Assembly: GCA_964404745.1 (NCBI GenBank)
Contig: CAYOLG010000003.1
Span: 62,001 to 126,000, forward strand
Direction of reading: 5' to 3'
Origin: Pelagisphaera sp964404745
Lineage (GTDB): Bacteria; Verrucomicrobiota; Verrucomicrobiia; Opitutales; Opitutaceae
Length of the DNA stretch: 64,000 bases
Below the pieces are notes generated by a model that saw only the letters and a program-made list of their open reading frames with translations, searched no databases and had not been told where the DNA came from. Position numbers and translations under genes: made by a program. Of the stretch, positions 16,952 through 25,765 are shown piece by piece (the stretch's first letter is position 1; the number at the start of each line of letters is the position of its first letter).

Positions 16952-18178
16952 ATGTTTGCCGATAAAACAGTTATTTCTCGAACGATCGCGATCTCCCTGT
17001 TGGTGCCGATGTGCGCACTAGCTCAAGAGCCTTGCGACACGCTGGCGGGCATGGGGATCATTCATAACTCCGAGGAAGCGGGATTGGAGCAGATTAAGCT
17101 ATTCGGCATGGCTCATTATCAGGTCGGCCATGTTGATGGAACCGATTCGGCAGGAAACAGCTTTTCCGATACCCACAACGAATTTCGGCGCGTCTGGCTC
17201 GGCGCCGACGCCAAATTTCTGCAAGGCTTCCTGTTCAAATCCGTCCTAAGTCTGTCACAGGGCAAGAACGCTGCCACGGGCGATCAAGACTTCGAATTCC
17301 AGCACTTTCGGAATCTCTACCTTTCTTATGATGCCAGCGTGGCGAACGCCGCGTTTTCCGACTACGATCGTTTCGAGGTTGGATACGGCCGCCGTAGTCT
17401 CAAGCTAGCCGACGAGTGGCAGCGCTCCGCAACCCTTTTCAACCCATTGGAGCGATCCCCGTTTTCCAATAAGCTCTGGCCGACCGATGAGGGCGGGTCG
17501 CACCCCGTAGGCGCCTGGTTTCGGGCTGCTAAAGGTAAGAACGACTTTCAAGTTGGCCTCTTTTCCACCACTCAAGATGACGAGTTTCCGGGCTGGGAAG
17601 ATGGAACCGCTTTGTACTCCCAATGGGAACGCGACCTGACGGAAGGCTCGAATTTCGACCAAAAGAATCTCGTCCTCAGCATCTTTTCGCAAGACGCCGA
17701 TTTATCCGACGATCAACTCGCTCGAGGAAACGAATGGGGAGGGTCAGCGATTCTCCAACTGCACAAGGGGCCATGGGAGATCCATAGTACAATCGGAGCG
17801 GGCCAAAATGGAGGCACATCCAATCCCGATCGCCTCGGCGGTTTCTGGGGGCTGTCAATCATGCCCATGCGATGGCTCGTTGAAGATCGGCTCAAGTTCG
17901 TTTCTCGGTATCAGCTGCAAAGCGCCGATGCTCCAGAGGGCATTCGACTGAACAGCCGATACGCCCGATCTGCCGACGCCAAAGGCGACGCCGACCTTTC
18001 TCTAACCGGAGGACGAGGAGACGAGCATCACAATTTTTATTTCGGATTGAACTACTACTTTTGCGGCGACCGCATGAAGATCGTTTCAGGCATTGAATAC
18101 GATGATATCGAAACCGCAGGTGGAATCACTGTATTCAAAGGCTGGACTATCGGCTCCGCCTTCCGCATGTATTTCTAG
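16952..18178 (+). CDS. Phosphate-selective porin-like (OprO/OprP) outer-membrane protein
   Basis: This 408-residue protein has a signal peptide of about 24 residues ending in ALAQ. The rest is a repetitive pattern of alternating polar and hydrophobic residues typical of a beta-barrel, ending in the terminal Phe of RMYF. The blocks FRRVWLGADAKFLQGFLFKS and FEVGYGRRSLKLADEW correspond to the OprO/P family. It should form an anion-permeable channel in the outer membrane, although phosphate specificity cannot be told from sequence. A membrane protein gene follows after 58 bases on the same strand. Confidence 0.75.
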   Translation: MFADKTVISRTIAISLLVPMCALAQEPCDTLAGMGIIHNSEEAGLEQIKLFGMAHYQVGHVDGTDSAGNSFSDTHNEFRRVWLGADAKFLQGFLFKSVLSLSQGKNAATGDQDFEFQHFRNLYLSYDASVANAAFSDYDRFEVGYGRRSLKLADEWQRSATLFNPLERSPFSNKLWPTDEGGSHPVGAWFRAAKGKNDFQVGLFSTTQDDEFPGWEDGTALYSQWERDLTEGSNFDQKNLVLSIFSQDADLSDDQLARGNEWGGSAILQLHKGPWEIHSTIGAGQNGGTSNPDRLGGFWGLSIMPMRWLVEDRLKFVSRYQLQSADAPEGIRLNSRYARSADAKGDADLSLTGGRGDEHHNFYFGLNYYFCGDRMKIVSGIEYDDIETAGGITVFKGWTIGSAFRMYF

Positions 18179-18236
18179 CCACCCTCGCTTGCTAACACAA
18201 CTAGCAGGCAATCCATACCAAAAAATTATCCTCATT

Positions 18237-19088
18237 ATGTCAGCCTCCCTTCTTAAACCGAAAACTCTCGACGACCTGCAAACGCGACTTCACTGGGTCC
18301 TCCGAGTCACAGCAGCCTGCTGTTTCATAGGTCACGGGGCCTGGGGTGTCATTACCAAGGAAGGTTGGCTCCCCTTCTTCCGATCCCAGGGCATCCCAGA
18401 TGAAATCGCCTGGAAACTGATGCCCATCATAGGCGCTTTCGATATCATTATGGCTATCTTGCTGCTTATCAAGCCGCGACGGATCATTATCGTTTGGATG
18501 ATCTTATGGGCCTTGTGGACAGCAATCCTTCGACCGATTTCCGGCACACCAGGCATGTGGGAGTTCTGGGAGCGGGCCGGAAATTATTTACCCCCATTTA
18601 TGCTCCTGTTGATGGGCGGCGCGTTCGCCATGCATTGGAAAGATTGGCTTTCTGGATACACTGAAACAAAACTCTCGGAAGACAAAATAGGAGTGATCCA
18701 TTTCATTTGCCGTTTGACGATCGGCCTTCTCTTAATCGGCCACGGCGGTTTCGGGGCTTTCGTTGAGAAGGATATGCTGATAAACCACTTTGCATCCATC
18801 GGTCTTCCGGCGGATGTAGCCTTCATAAAAGCAGTCGGCTGGTTTGAGATCATTCTTGGAGTAGTCGTCTTTTTCCTCCCTCTAGTGCCGATATTGTGGT
18901 TCGTCTTCGTCTGGAAAGCGATCACCGAGTTCTTGTACGTAACAGAGGGTGGATTGATAAATATCTTCGAATTTATCGAGCGCTGGGGCGATTACGGCAC
19001 CCCTATAGCCTTGATTCTTATCATTCACTACCAAGCGAGCCAACAATCCAAAGAGGTCGAACCTGCTCCAGACGGCCAAGCGGCTTGA
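18237..19088 (+). CDS. DoxX-like membrane protein with an internal duplication
   Basis: The ATG at 18237 (MSASLLKPKTLDDLQ) gives 283 residues. The frame is open further upstream but overlaps the porin. About eight membrane segments are predicted in two similar halves. The first half has LRVTAACCFIGHGAWG, then GIPDEIAWKLMPIIGAFDII. The second has CRLTIGLLLIGHGGFGA, then GLPADVAFIKAVGWFEIILG. Each half resembles a DoxX-type four-helix unit, so the gene is a tandem fusion. DoxX proteins are linked to quinone and thiol redox biology, but the function here is unknown. The cupin gene starts within five bases of its stop. Confidence 0.75.
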   Translation: MSASLLKPKTLDDLQTRLHWVLRVTAACCFIGHGAWGVITKEGWLPFFRSQGIPDEIAWKLMPIIGAFDIIMAILLLIKPRRIIIVWMILWALWTAILRPISGTPGMWEFWERAGNYLPPFMLLLMGGAFAMHWKDWLSGYTETKLSEDKIGVIHFICRLTIGLLLIGHGGFGAFVEKDMLINHFASIGLPADVAFIKAVGWFEIILGVVVFFLPLVPILWFVFVWKAITEFLYVTEGGLINIFEFIERWGDYGTPIALILIIHYQASQQSKEVEPAPDGQAA

Positions 19089-19092
19089 TAAT

Positions 19093-19590
19093 TTGGGATC
19101 GGTCAAACAGATTGTCGAGTCACTAGATTTGGAGCCGCACCCGGAAGGCGGATACTTCCGACGTACCTATGCGTCGAAAACCATTGCTCCAATCGGTCCA
19201 AACCAGTCCGATCGACCCACTCTCACGTGTATCTATTATTTGTTGACTCGCGATTCGCCAATTGGGCATCTCCATGTAAACCGGTCGGACATCGTCCATT
19301 TCTTTCAAGGTGGCTCTCCGATCAATTACACCCTCGTATCGCCGCAAGGAGAGCTTGAGACCGTTATTCTCGGAACGGATATTGCAGCTGGGCAAAAGCT
19401 GCAATTTACTGTCCCTGGAGGTTGGTGGAAAGCTAGCCAACTGATTAAGGGCGACTACGGATTGATCAGCGAAGCGGTCAGCCCCGGGTTCGCTTTTGAA
19501 GACATGGCCTTCGTCACCGAGGATGATATCGTATCCCGCTTCCCTGAACTGAATAATCGGCTAAATCGGTTTATACAGAAGCAATGGTAA
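19093..19590 (+). CDS. Cupin protein of the DUF985 (cupin_5) family
   Basis: This protein of about 165 residues starts at a TTG at 19093, five bases after the preceding stop. The frame is open upstream, so the start is not certain. The family marks are LEPHPEGGYFRRTY at the N-terminus, then TCIYYLLTRD, SDIVHFFQGG and the C-terminal VSPGFAFEDMAF. It is a small RmlC-like jelly roll, probably cytoplasmic. No reaction is established for this family. Close spacing suggests co-transcription with the DoxX-like gene. Confidence 0.85.
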   Translation: MGSVKQIVESLDLEPHPEGGYFRRTYASKTIAPIGPNQSDRPTLTCIYYLLTRDSPIGHLHVNRSDIVHFFQGGSPINYTLVSPQGELETVILGTDIAAGQKLQFTVPGGWWKASQLIKGDYGLISEAVSPGFAFEDMAFVTEDDIVSRFPELNNRLNRFIQKQW

Positions 19591-19633
19591 ACTGAGCGAG
19601 TGTCGATCAAGTTGCAATCCGCACTTTGGATGG

Positions 19634-19708
19634 TCGGGCTGACTGTCCTCAGTCAGCCGCAACGGTGCGCTCCTCCTGTTTCGGCAAACTGAGGACAGTC
19701 ACCCTACC
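19634..19708. repeat. Pair of REP-like hairpin sequences in opposite orientation
   Basis: GGCTGACTG (19637-19645), TCCT and CAGTCAGCC (19650-19658) form a perfect 9-bp hairpin. About 25 bases later an inverted, less perfect copy reads GGCAAACTGAGGACAGTCACC and ends CCCTACC, so it starts GGTAGGG on the minus strand. Two REPs facing each other form the arrangement called a BIME. It lies between convergent genes. Confidence 0.65.
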
Positions 19709-19796
19709 TTTCTTGCAACGATCAAACGGCAGCGTTTAGAAATTCTCTAAAGTACCATCGCAGACCAATCGCTTTGCATTGAGTCCTGCCACTCAC

Positions 19797-20945
19797 CTAC
19801 AAATGCAATTTCAGAAGACTTTTGAAATCCTCGAGCGCGGGCTTTTTCGGATTGGTCAGGTGGCAGTGGTCTTTCATCGAGTACTCCGCTAGCCGATCTA
19901 GATCGGACTCGTTGATTCCCAATTCCGACAAACGAAGAGACAGTTCCAAGTTCGTATTCAGATCTACGATATGTTCAATGAAGGCATCCGCGCAGCCTTG
20001 ATCATCCATTCCTTCCACCGGAATTCCTGCCGCTTGGGCGAGCAGGCGGAATTTGGGCAGACACGACTCTCGGTTGAATTCAAGACAAGCGGGTAGCAAT
20101 ATCGCGTTTAACGTGCCGTGATGCCCGCCAAATAGGCCGCCGATGGCGTGCGATAGAGAATGGACAATTCCCAAACCTTTCGCGAAGCCCATTCCGCCCA
20201 GCATAGCTGCCACCATCATATCTGAGCGCGCCGCGATGTCGAAACCATTATGGCAGGCTTTGATGAGCGATGCCTGAACTCGTCTGACGCCCTCAAGAGC
20301 CAGCCCTTCCACGATGGGATTGAACTGCGGCGAAAGGTACTCCTCTATGCAGTGGGTCAAGGCATCCATACCCGTGCCCGCCGTCAAAATTCTGGGCAGC
20401 CCCACGGTCAACTCGGGATCGCTGATCGACATCGATGGAAAAAGCCGAGGCCCCACTACGGCGATTTTCGCTCCCTCAGTCGCTTCGATGAGCAAAGCTC
20501 CGCGGGCGACTTCGCTGCCTGTTCCCGCTGTAGTGGGAATGGCAATCATCTCCGGCATTGGTTCGGTCATTCGCTCCCAGCCATTCTGCCGAATTCCGTA
20601 TTTGCGCAACGGACCCGGGTGACAGGCCAGCAATCGAATGCCTTTTGCCGCATCCAAAGCGCTTCCACCACCCAGCCCTACAATGCCATCAAATTCGCCC
20701 CGTCGAAATGCCTCAACTCCAGCTCGAACGTTGGATTCCGAGGGATTCGCATCCACTTGGCTAAAAACCTCCTCAACGTCCATACCCGCAGCCGCCAGGA
20801 TCTCATCCACAAGCCCACATTCAACGATCCCCGCATCCGTAACCAGAAGTGGCTTTGAGACGCCTAGCTCGCTCAGCGAATCTTTGAGGGACGAGACCGC
20901 GCCCGGGCCGAACTTAATCGTGCTTGGAAATGCAAATCTTTCCAT
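19797..20945 (-). CDS. Iron-containing (type III) alcohol dehydrogenase
   Basis: This 382-residue protein opens with the family block FAFPSTIKFGPGAVSSL. It then has the nucleotide-binding GLGGGSALDAAKGIRLL, the metal-ligand regions AGTGMDALTHCIEEY and GIVHSLSHAIGG, and a final His in FGGHHGTLNAILLP. The length is normal. Members reduce aldehydes or oxidise alcohols with NAD(P), including lactaldehyde. The downstream gene on the same strand would be reached only across other units, but the SDR and aldo-keto reductase genes are directly upstream on the same strand, so these three may work on related carbonyl compounds. The substrate is unknown. Confidence 0.9.
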   Translation of the reverse strand: MERFAFPSTIKFGPGAVSSLKDSLSELGVSKPLLVTDAGIVECGLVDEILAAAGMDVEEVFSQVDANPSESNVRAGVEAFRRGEFDGIVGLGGGSALDAAKGIRLLACHPGPLRKYGIRQNGWERMTEPMPEMIAIPTTAGTGSEVARGALLIEATEGAKIAVVGPRLFPSMSISDPELTVGLPRILTAGTGMDALTHCIEEYLSPQFNPIVEGLALEGVRRVQASLIKACHNGFDIAARSDMMVAAMLGGMGFAKGLGIVHSLSHAIGGLFGGHHGTLNAILLPACLEFNRESCLPKFRLLAQAAGIPVEGMDDQGCADAFIEHIVDLNTNLELSLRLSELGINESDLDRLAEYSMKDHCHLTNPKKPALEDFKSLLKLHL

Positions 20946-20963
20946 TGCTCAAAACGGTATTCG

Positions 20964-21710
20964 CTAACCGCGTCCAACAAACGGCATTTTCGTCGTCATC
21001 ACCGTCATCGAGAGGACATTGGCATCGAGCGGGAGGCTCGCCATGAAGACAACTGCATTGGCTACGTTGTCGACCGACATCGTTGGCTCCACTTTTTTGG
21101 TCAAATCAGCCTGCAATACCCCTTGCTTCATCTTCTCAGTCATGTCGGTCGTGGCATTGCCAATATCGATCTGCCCGCAAGCGATGTCATATTTGCGGCC
21201 GTCCAGCGCCGTCGACTTCGTCAATCCTGTTATCGCGTGCTTCGTCGCCGTATACGGAGCCGAATTGGGACGCGGCGTGTAGGCCGATATGGAGCCATTG
21301 TTGATGATGCGCCCACCCTGAGGATCCTGATTCTTCATTAATCTGAACGCCGCCTGGGTGCAAAGAAAGGGTCCCGTTAGATTGACATCAACTACAGCCC
21401 GCCAATCGTCTGGTTCGATATCTTCCAGCAATGCCGCCGGACCAAAGGTACCCGCATTATTAAACAGGACATCCACTCGTCCATAGGTTTCAACTGTCCG
21501 GGCGAACAGTTTTTCTACCGATTCCGCATCGGTCACATCCGTCGCTACCGCCAAGGCCCTCCCGCCTCTCTCAGAGATTTCGTTAGCCACCGCATCCAAA
21601 GTTTCCTGACGCCTACCGGCCAGGGCAACCGCATAGCCTGCTTTGGCCAATGCCAATCCTACGCTCTTCCCTATTCCAGATCCCCCTCCTGTTATAATCG
21701 CTACTTTCAT
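20964..21710 (-). CDS. Short-chain dehydrogenase/reductase
   Basis: The ATG at 21710 (MKVAIITGGGSGIGKS) gives 248 residues. The frame is open further upstream, but that part has no family similarity and spans a REP-like hairpin. The Rossmann motif TGGGSGIG, the NNAG motif in VLFNNAGTFGPAAL, Ser in GSISAYTP and the catalytic YTATK are all present. It is followed after 18 bases by the iron alcohol dehydrogenase gene, which suggests one transcript. It is probably a cytoplasmic NAD(P)-dependent oxidoreductase. The substrate cannot be told. Confidence 0.88.
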   Translation of the reverse strand: MKVAIITGGGSGIGKSVGLALAKAGYAVALAGRRQETLDAVANEISERGGRALAVATDVTDAESVEKLFARTVETYGRVDVLFNNAGTFGPAALLEDIEPDDWRAVVDVNLTGPFLCTQAAFRLMKNQDPQGGRIINNGSISAYTPRPNSAPYTATKHAITGLTKSTALDGRKYDIACGQIDIGNATTDMTEKMKQGVLQADLTKKVEPTMSVDNVANAVVFMASLPLDANVLSMTVMTTKMPFVGRG

Positions 21711-21848
21711 GAGCCTCTCAATCCAATTGAAATGTGAATGAAGATCGAACGTCGATGCCGAGGTGAATGCAAACCTTTTGGCATGGAGTATTATGGCTCC
21801 GGGTTGAACGCGGATCGCCAAACGAAGCGCGGCAGGATTGTTATTCGC

Positions 21849-21878
21849 GGCTGCTTGAGGACAAGCAGCCTTACCTAC
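21849..21878. repeat. Perfect 9-bp hairpin of the REP-like family
   Basis: GGCTGCTTG (21849-21857), AGGA and CAAGCAGCC (21862-21870) form a perfect stem, followed by TTACCTAC. The stem CTGCTTG-TCCT-CAAGCAG is the same as at 3410-3437, more than 18 kb away. It lies between the aldo-keto reductase and SDR genes on their transcribed strand. Confidence 0.7.
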
Positions 21879-21933
21879 AAATTCTAAACTTCTGCAACTC
21901 GCTCCCAAAGACAGGCGTATTGTTTGAGCTCTC

Positions 21934-22959
21934 TCAAGAATCGTCTTCTAGGCTGGGCATATCCACCGCATTGTCCCTGCGCTCATGCATATTTAACTCC
22001 ATTGATTTGGGATAGCGCATGGGCAGTCTCGAAACCGCCTCCAAACGTTCGCTTTGCTCCGGGCTCAATTGAATTCGGCTGGATCCCAGATTATCGCGAA
22101 ACTGCTCGATATTCCGAGCTCCGACAATAACGGAAGTGATAGCCGGCTGCTCCAAAACCCACCGCGTAGCCACTTGAGCTGGCGAACAGTCGAGCTCCCC
22201 CGCGATTTCTAATACAACATCCAAGATCTCATCTGTGTTGGGGGCGAAAAATTGCGGATTGAAAACCCATTTATCAGCGGAACGAGTTCCTTGGATGGCG
22301 CCAACCTGGCCCCGATACTTCCCGGTCAAGATTCCATTGGCGAGCGGACTCCAAACCGCTACGCCTAGACCCTTGTACTGGCAAAGGGGAACCAACTCTT
22401 CCTCGATATCGCGGGTCAGCAAATTGTATTGGGGCTGATAGCACTCGAAGCGGGCCCACCCTCGGCTAACGCTGATCCACAAGGATTCCATCAGCCTCCA
22501 AGCTTCGTAATTGCTACAGGCAATATAGCGAACCTTGCCCGAACGAACCAAGTCATTTAGAGCCTCCAACATTTCTTCCAAAGGGGTTTGTGTATCTAAA
22601 TGATGGATATAGTAGAGATCAATGTAGTCGGTTTTCAAGCGCCTCAGACTGGCCTCAATAGCTTTGAAAATCCGCACTCGACTCATTCCAGAGTCATTGA
22701 TTCCCGGGCCCATAGGATTGAAAAACTTGGTGGCCAGAACCGAATCCTCCCGGCGGGCGCCCAAAAGCTTGCCCAGCATCTCCTCGGATTGCCCTCTACC
22801 GTAAGCATCAGCTGTATCGATAAAATTTATACCCGAATCGAAGCTCAGCCCCAGCATGCGGTCCGCTTCCGCAACATCAGTATAGGTTCCGAAAGTCATA
22901 GTCCCAAGACTCAACTCCGAAACCTTCAATCCAGTTCGTCCCATTCGTCTGTATTTCAT
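21934..22959 (-). CDS. Aldo/keto reductase
   Basis: The ATG at 22959 (MKYRRMGRTGLKVSELSLG) gives 341 residues and matches the usual family start. An in-frame start further upstream adds 13 unrelated residues. The catalytic tetrad is visible: Asp and Tyr in FIDTADAYGRGQSE, Lys in VLATKFFNPMGP, and His in YIDLYYIHHLD. The later VIVGARNIEQFRDNL binds the NADPH phosphate region. It is likely a cytoplasmic NADPH-dependent carbonyl reductase of the YajO/YhdN type, in line with the two dehydrogenase genes downstream. Confidence 0.9.
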   Translation of the reverse strand: MKYRRMGRTGLKVSELSLGTMTFGTYTDVAEADRMLGLSFDSGINFIDTADAYGRGQSEEMLGKLLGARREDSVLATKFFNPMGPGINDSGMSRVRIFKAIEASLRRLKTDYIDLYYIHHLDTQTPLEEMLEALNDLVRSGKVRYIACSNYEAWRLMESLWISVSRGWARFECYQPQYNLLTRDIEEELVPLCQYKGLGVAVWSPLANGILTGKYRGQVGAIQGTRSADKWVFNPQFFAPNTDEILDVVLEIAGELDCSPAQVATRWVLEQPAITSVIVGARNIEQFRDNLGSSRIQLSPEQSERLEAVSRLPMRYPKSMELNMHERRDNAVDMPSLEDDS

Positions 22960-23171
22960 AGGTCTATTGTCTCTCTGCGGAAAACCGATGCTACTCAAGT
23001 TGACCCCTATACGGCGAGGAGGAAACCAATTGATTCGTTTTAAATGAACTTATTGAGCACTCTGATGACCAATTCAGCAACAAAACCGCCTACATTCAAC
23101 CTCGAAGCGCCAAATTGGATGGCCTTTCCAGACTTAATCAGCCAATTTGCCATCAAAGGTACCAAACCCAT

Positions 23172-23879
23172 ATGAATACCCGTAATGCTAAACTAGTCTT
23201 GGCGGCCCTTGCTGGAATCACCAAGATGTTCGCGGAAACTAAAATAGAAGATGTCTCTGTCAGCGAATTCAAGGAGCTGATCGGTCAGGAAAACGGCATC
23301 ATTCTCGATGTGCGCACGCCAGACGAGATCGCTCAAGGCCATATCGCTGGGGCCAGCATCCTGAATATATACGACGAGGACTTCGTTCGGAAACTGAATC
23401 TGATGCAAAAGGACAAACCCGTATACGTCTACTGCCGATCCGGGGGTCGCAGCTCAAGAGCCGCTCAAATCATGAGTGAGAACGGCTTTAGCGAGGTCTA
23501 CAATCTCGAGGGCGGCATGGGGGCTTGGAACCGGGCCAATCTGCCCAGCGTCAAACCAGATATCTCGAGTGTCAAAAAAGCGCCTGGTATCTCTCTGACA
23601 GACTTCAAGAAGCAATTGAGAAGCCACGATCGCATACTCGTCGATTTTCAGACCGAGTGGTGCGCACCCTGCAAACAAATGGCCCCCATCATCGATGAAC
23701 TGGAAGACGAGCTATCCGATCGAGCACGGATTTTGCGAATCGATATCGATGCTAGCCCTGAGCTGGCTGAAGCCTACTCAATCGAAGGGGTCCCCGTTTT
23801 CGTTCTCTTCGAAAACGGGCAGGAAACTTGGAGACATTCGGGCATAATCGCTAAAGAAGCCCTGGAATCCAAGCTGTAG
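23172..23879 (+). CDS. Rhodanese-thioredoxin fusion protein
   Basis: The ATG at 23172 (MNTRNAKLVLAALAGITK) gives 235 residues. The first domain (about residues 25-125) is a rhodanese with ILDVRTPDEIAQGHIAGA and the active-site Cys loop YCRSGGRSSRAAQ. The second (about 135-235) is a thioredoxin with ILVDFQTEWCAPCKQMAPII, containing the WCAPC redox site, and the cis-Pro region EGVPVFVLF. The short hydrophobic N-terminus could be an uncleaved or weak signal sequence. The fusion suggests that a persulfide formed on the rhodanese Cys is reduced by the attached thioredoxin. Confidence 0.9.
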   Translation: MNTRNAKLVLAALAGITKMFAETKIEDVSVSEFKELIGQENGIILDVRTPDEIAQGHIAGASILNIYDEDFVRKLNLMQKDKPVYVYCRSGGRSSRAAQIMSENGFSEVYNLEGGMGAWNRANLPSVKPDISSVKKAPGISLTDFKKQLRSHDRILVDFQTEWCAPCKQMAPIIDELEDELSDRARILRIDIDASPELAEAYSIEGVPVFVLFENGQETWRHSGIIAKEALESKL

Positions 23880-23954
23880 GCGCCGAGGCGTTTATCGAGG
23901 CAAGCGCGTGTGCATTTGGTAGCGGGCCATCTCACTCCTTAATTGTAGCTAAGG

Positions 23955-23978
23955 CGGCGCAAGCCGGTCCTCCCTACC
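23955..23978. repeat. Half REP-like element
   Basis: GCCGGTCCTCCCTACC (23963-23978) is identical to one arm end of the large inverted repeat at 34269-34339, and on the minus strand it begins GGTAGGGAGGACCGGC. A weak pairing partner (GGCGGCGC) lies just to the left. It sits between the convergent rhodanese-thioredoxin and secreted-protein genes. Confidence 0.5.
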
Positions 23979-23991
23979 GAGAATACTGAAG

Positions 23992-24567
23992 CTACTTATT
24001 CTTGGGCGGGGTGATCATGATGTGGGCTCGGTGCGTGCCCGCATCCATGATCCAAGGAGCCCCGGGTCCCGCTGGAGCCGGTGGCAAGCCAGTCGTTTCT
24101 GCAGTGGCGAAAGGAATATAAAATACCCAACGGGTGAAAACGTTTTCGACCTCTTTCGTGTCTTCGTTAACCTCGCCCGTCGTTACGCTCAGCAAAGCCC
24201 GATCCGGCATCTCCAGTTTTCCCGCTTTCACTTCGTCTTCGCGGATCTGGAAGATGTCCTTGTTGTTTTTGCCTTCTTTCCGCAACGCTCGACCACGGGC
24301 CATAAATGGCTCGAGGCTCTCGTGGTAGCAGGCAACGCTGAATCCTTTACGGGCAGGATCGTCCGCTAGGCAAATCAAATCATTGCTGCCCTGTCGAAGA
24401 ATGGCTAACTCGCCATCGCTGGCGTAGCCCAGCACAGTGGCGTTGTCGCGCTCGTGCTCAGGGGCTGCCAACACGGCCGTTTCAATCTGCCATTCCTTCG
24501 GCGGATAATTTTGGGCGACCAGCGATAAGCTGGCTAATAAGGGGATAATGAAGAACCAAGCTTTCAT
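23992..24567 (-). CDS. Small secreted protein of unknown function
   Basis: The ATG at 24567 (MKAWFFIIPLLASLSLVAQ) gives 191 residues with a clean signal peptide. An earlier in-frame start at 24603 would put residues in front of it. The mature part has no motif I recognise; it is moderately charged, with the blocks LICLADDPARKGFSVACYHE and IMDAGTHRAHIMITPP. The gene follows the bshA-like gene after 53 bases on the same strand and may be the last gene of that operon. I cannot assign a function. Confidence 0.7.
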   Translation of the reverse strand: MKAWFFIIPLLASLSLVAQNYPPKEWQIETAVLAAPEHERDNATVLGYASDGELAILRQGSNDLICLADDPARKGFSVACYHESLEPFMARGRALRKEGKNNKDIFQIREDEVKAGKLEMPDRALLSVTTGEVNEDTKEVENVFTRWVFYIPFATAETTGLPPAPAGPGAPWIMDAGTHRAHIMITPPKNK

Positions 24568-24620
24568 GGCTGGGATACCAATCGAACTGACCAGATAAAG
24601 CAATCAAGCGATTCAAAAAT

Positions 24621-25751
24621 CTACACCCTGTCCAATACCTGCCGGTAGATCTCTAGATAGGAATCAACTACAGTTTCAGCCGAGAACTGCTCGCGGGCCC
24701 GCTGTTCCGCTTTTTTGCCCATACGCTCTCGAAGTTCGGCATCGTTCGCGAGAGACGCGATCGCTTTCCCAAGTCTATCGACATCTCCAAAGGGAACCAG
24801 CAATCCGGTTTCGTTGGCCTCGACCACTTCAGGTATCCCACCAACTTCGAAGGAAACACTCGGTTTTCCATGCCGCATGCCTTCGAGGATCCCAAGGCAG
24901 AAACTTTCATACTCCGACGAAAAGAGCGTGAAATCCGCAGCCGCGTAGTATTCATCTACGTCATACACGCCACTCTGAATAATCACCTTGCTTTGCAAGT
25001 CCCGCTTTTGAATTTCCGGTTCAATGCGGGCAGCATCCGCCCCGGCTAGGATCAACAGCTGGGCATCGCAATCGTCTAAGGCTCTCCTGAATCCTTCGAG
25101 CAGGAGATCGACTCGCTTAATCGAGCGCAGATTGGAAGCGTGTATGGCTAGCGGACCATTTGCGCACTTCAAGGAACCCCTCACCTCTTCTCTAGATCGG
25201 GAGATCGGTTTAGGTTCATAGAAATTCGGGATAACCACAATCTCCCGATCCAGGGAGAAGAGGGCTTCCGTTCGCTCTTTCAAGTTCCTGGAAACGCAGG
25301 TTACCCGATCCGAAGCGTTAAGCACATGCTGGAGTAAGGGCCGATATTCTTCTTTAGCTCCCAAATAAATGATGTCCGTGCCATGGAGCGTGGTAAGTGT
25401 TGGCGGCGATGCCTTCCCAATCAGCTCCTTAGCAATCCAAGCCGCTGCCGTGTGGGGGATGGCGTAATGGGCGTGCATAATATCGATTCGATGATTCCGG
25501 CAAACCTCGGCGATTCGGGTGGCCAAAGGCAAGGTGTGGTCCGGGCTTTTAAACAAGGGAAATTCCACCGGCGTCGATTCGCAGAAATGGATGTTCGGAT
25601 GGCTGCGGTCTAGACGGAAGGGCGGTTGTTCCGATATCACATACACATCGTGCCCCCGGTCGGCGAGGCGGTGGCCCAACTCTGTAGCCAATATTCCACT
25701 ACCTCCTACTGTAGGATGGCAAAGTAACGCGATATTCAGTTTACCCTCCAT
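24621..25751 (-). CDS. bshA: Glycosyltransferase BshA (GlcNAc-malate synthase)
   Basis: This 376-residue GT4 glycosyltransferase matches BshA, which joins UDP-GlcNAc and L-malate in the first step of bacillithiol synthesis. BshA-specific blocks are CHPTVGGSGILATELG at the N-terminus, MHAHYAIPHTAAAWIAKE and TTLHGTDIIYLG. The nucleotide-sugar site is SEYESFCLGILEGMRHGKP. It follows the deacetylase gene by 14 bases in one transcript with the BshC-like gene. Identification is strong because generic GT4 enzymes lack the HYAIPH and HGTDI combination. Confidence 0.92.
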   Translation of the reverse strand: MEGKLNIALLCHPTVGGSGILATELGHRLADRGHDVYVISEQPPFRLDRSHPNIHFCESTPVEFPLFKSPDHTLPLATRIAEVCRNHRIDIMHAHYAIPHTAAAWIAKELIGKASPPTLTTLHGTDIIYLGAKEEYRPLLQHVLNASDRVTCVSRNLKERTEALFSLDREIVVIPNFYEPKPISRSREEVRGSLKCANGPLAIHASNLRSIKRVDLLLEGFRRALDDCDAQLLILAGADAARIEPEIQKRDLQSKVIIQSGVYDVDEYYAAADFTLFSSEYESFCLGILEGMRHGKPSVSFEVGGIPEVVEANETGLLVPFGDVDRLGKAIASLANDAELRERMGKKAEQRAREQFSAETVVDSYLEIYRQVLDRV

Positions 25752-25765
25752 AAGCCGGAAAACAA

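Noticed and set aside
20250..20858. 202-residue plus-strand frame opposite the iron alcohol dehydrogenase
   Set aside because: Antisense to intact metal- and NAD-binding motifs of the dehydrogenase.
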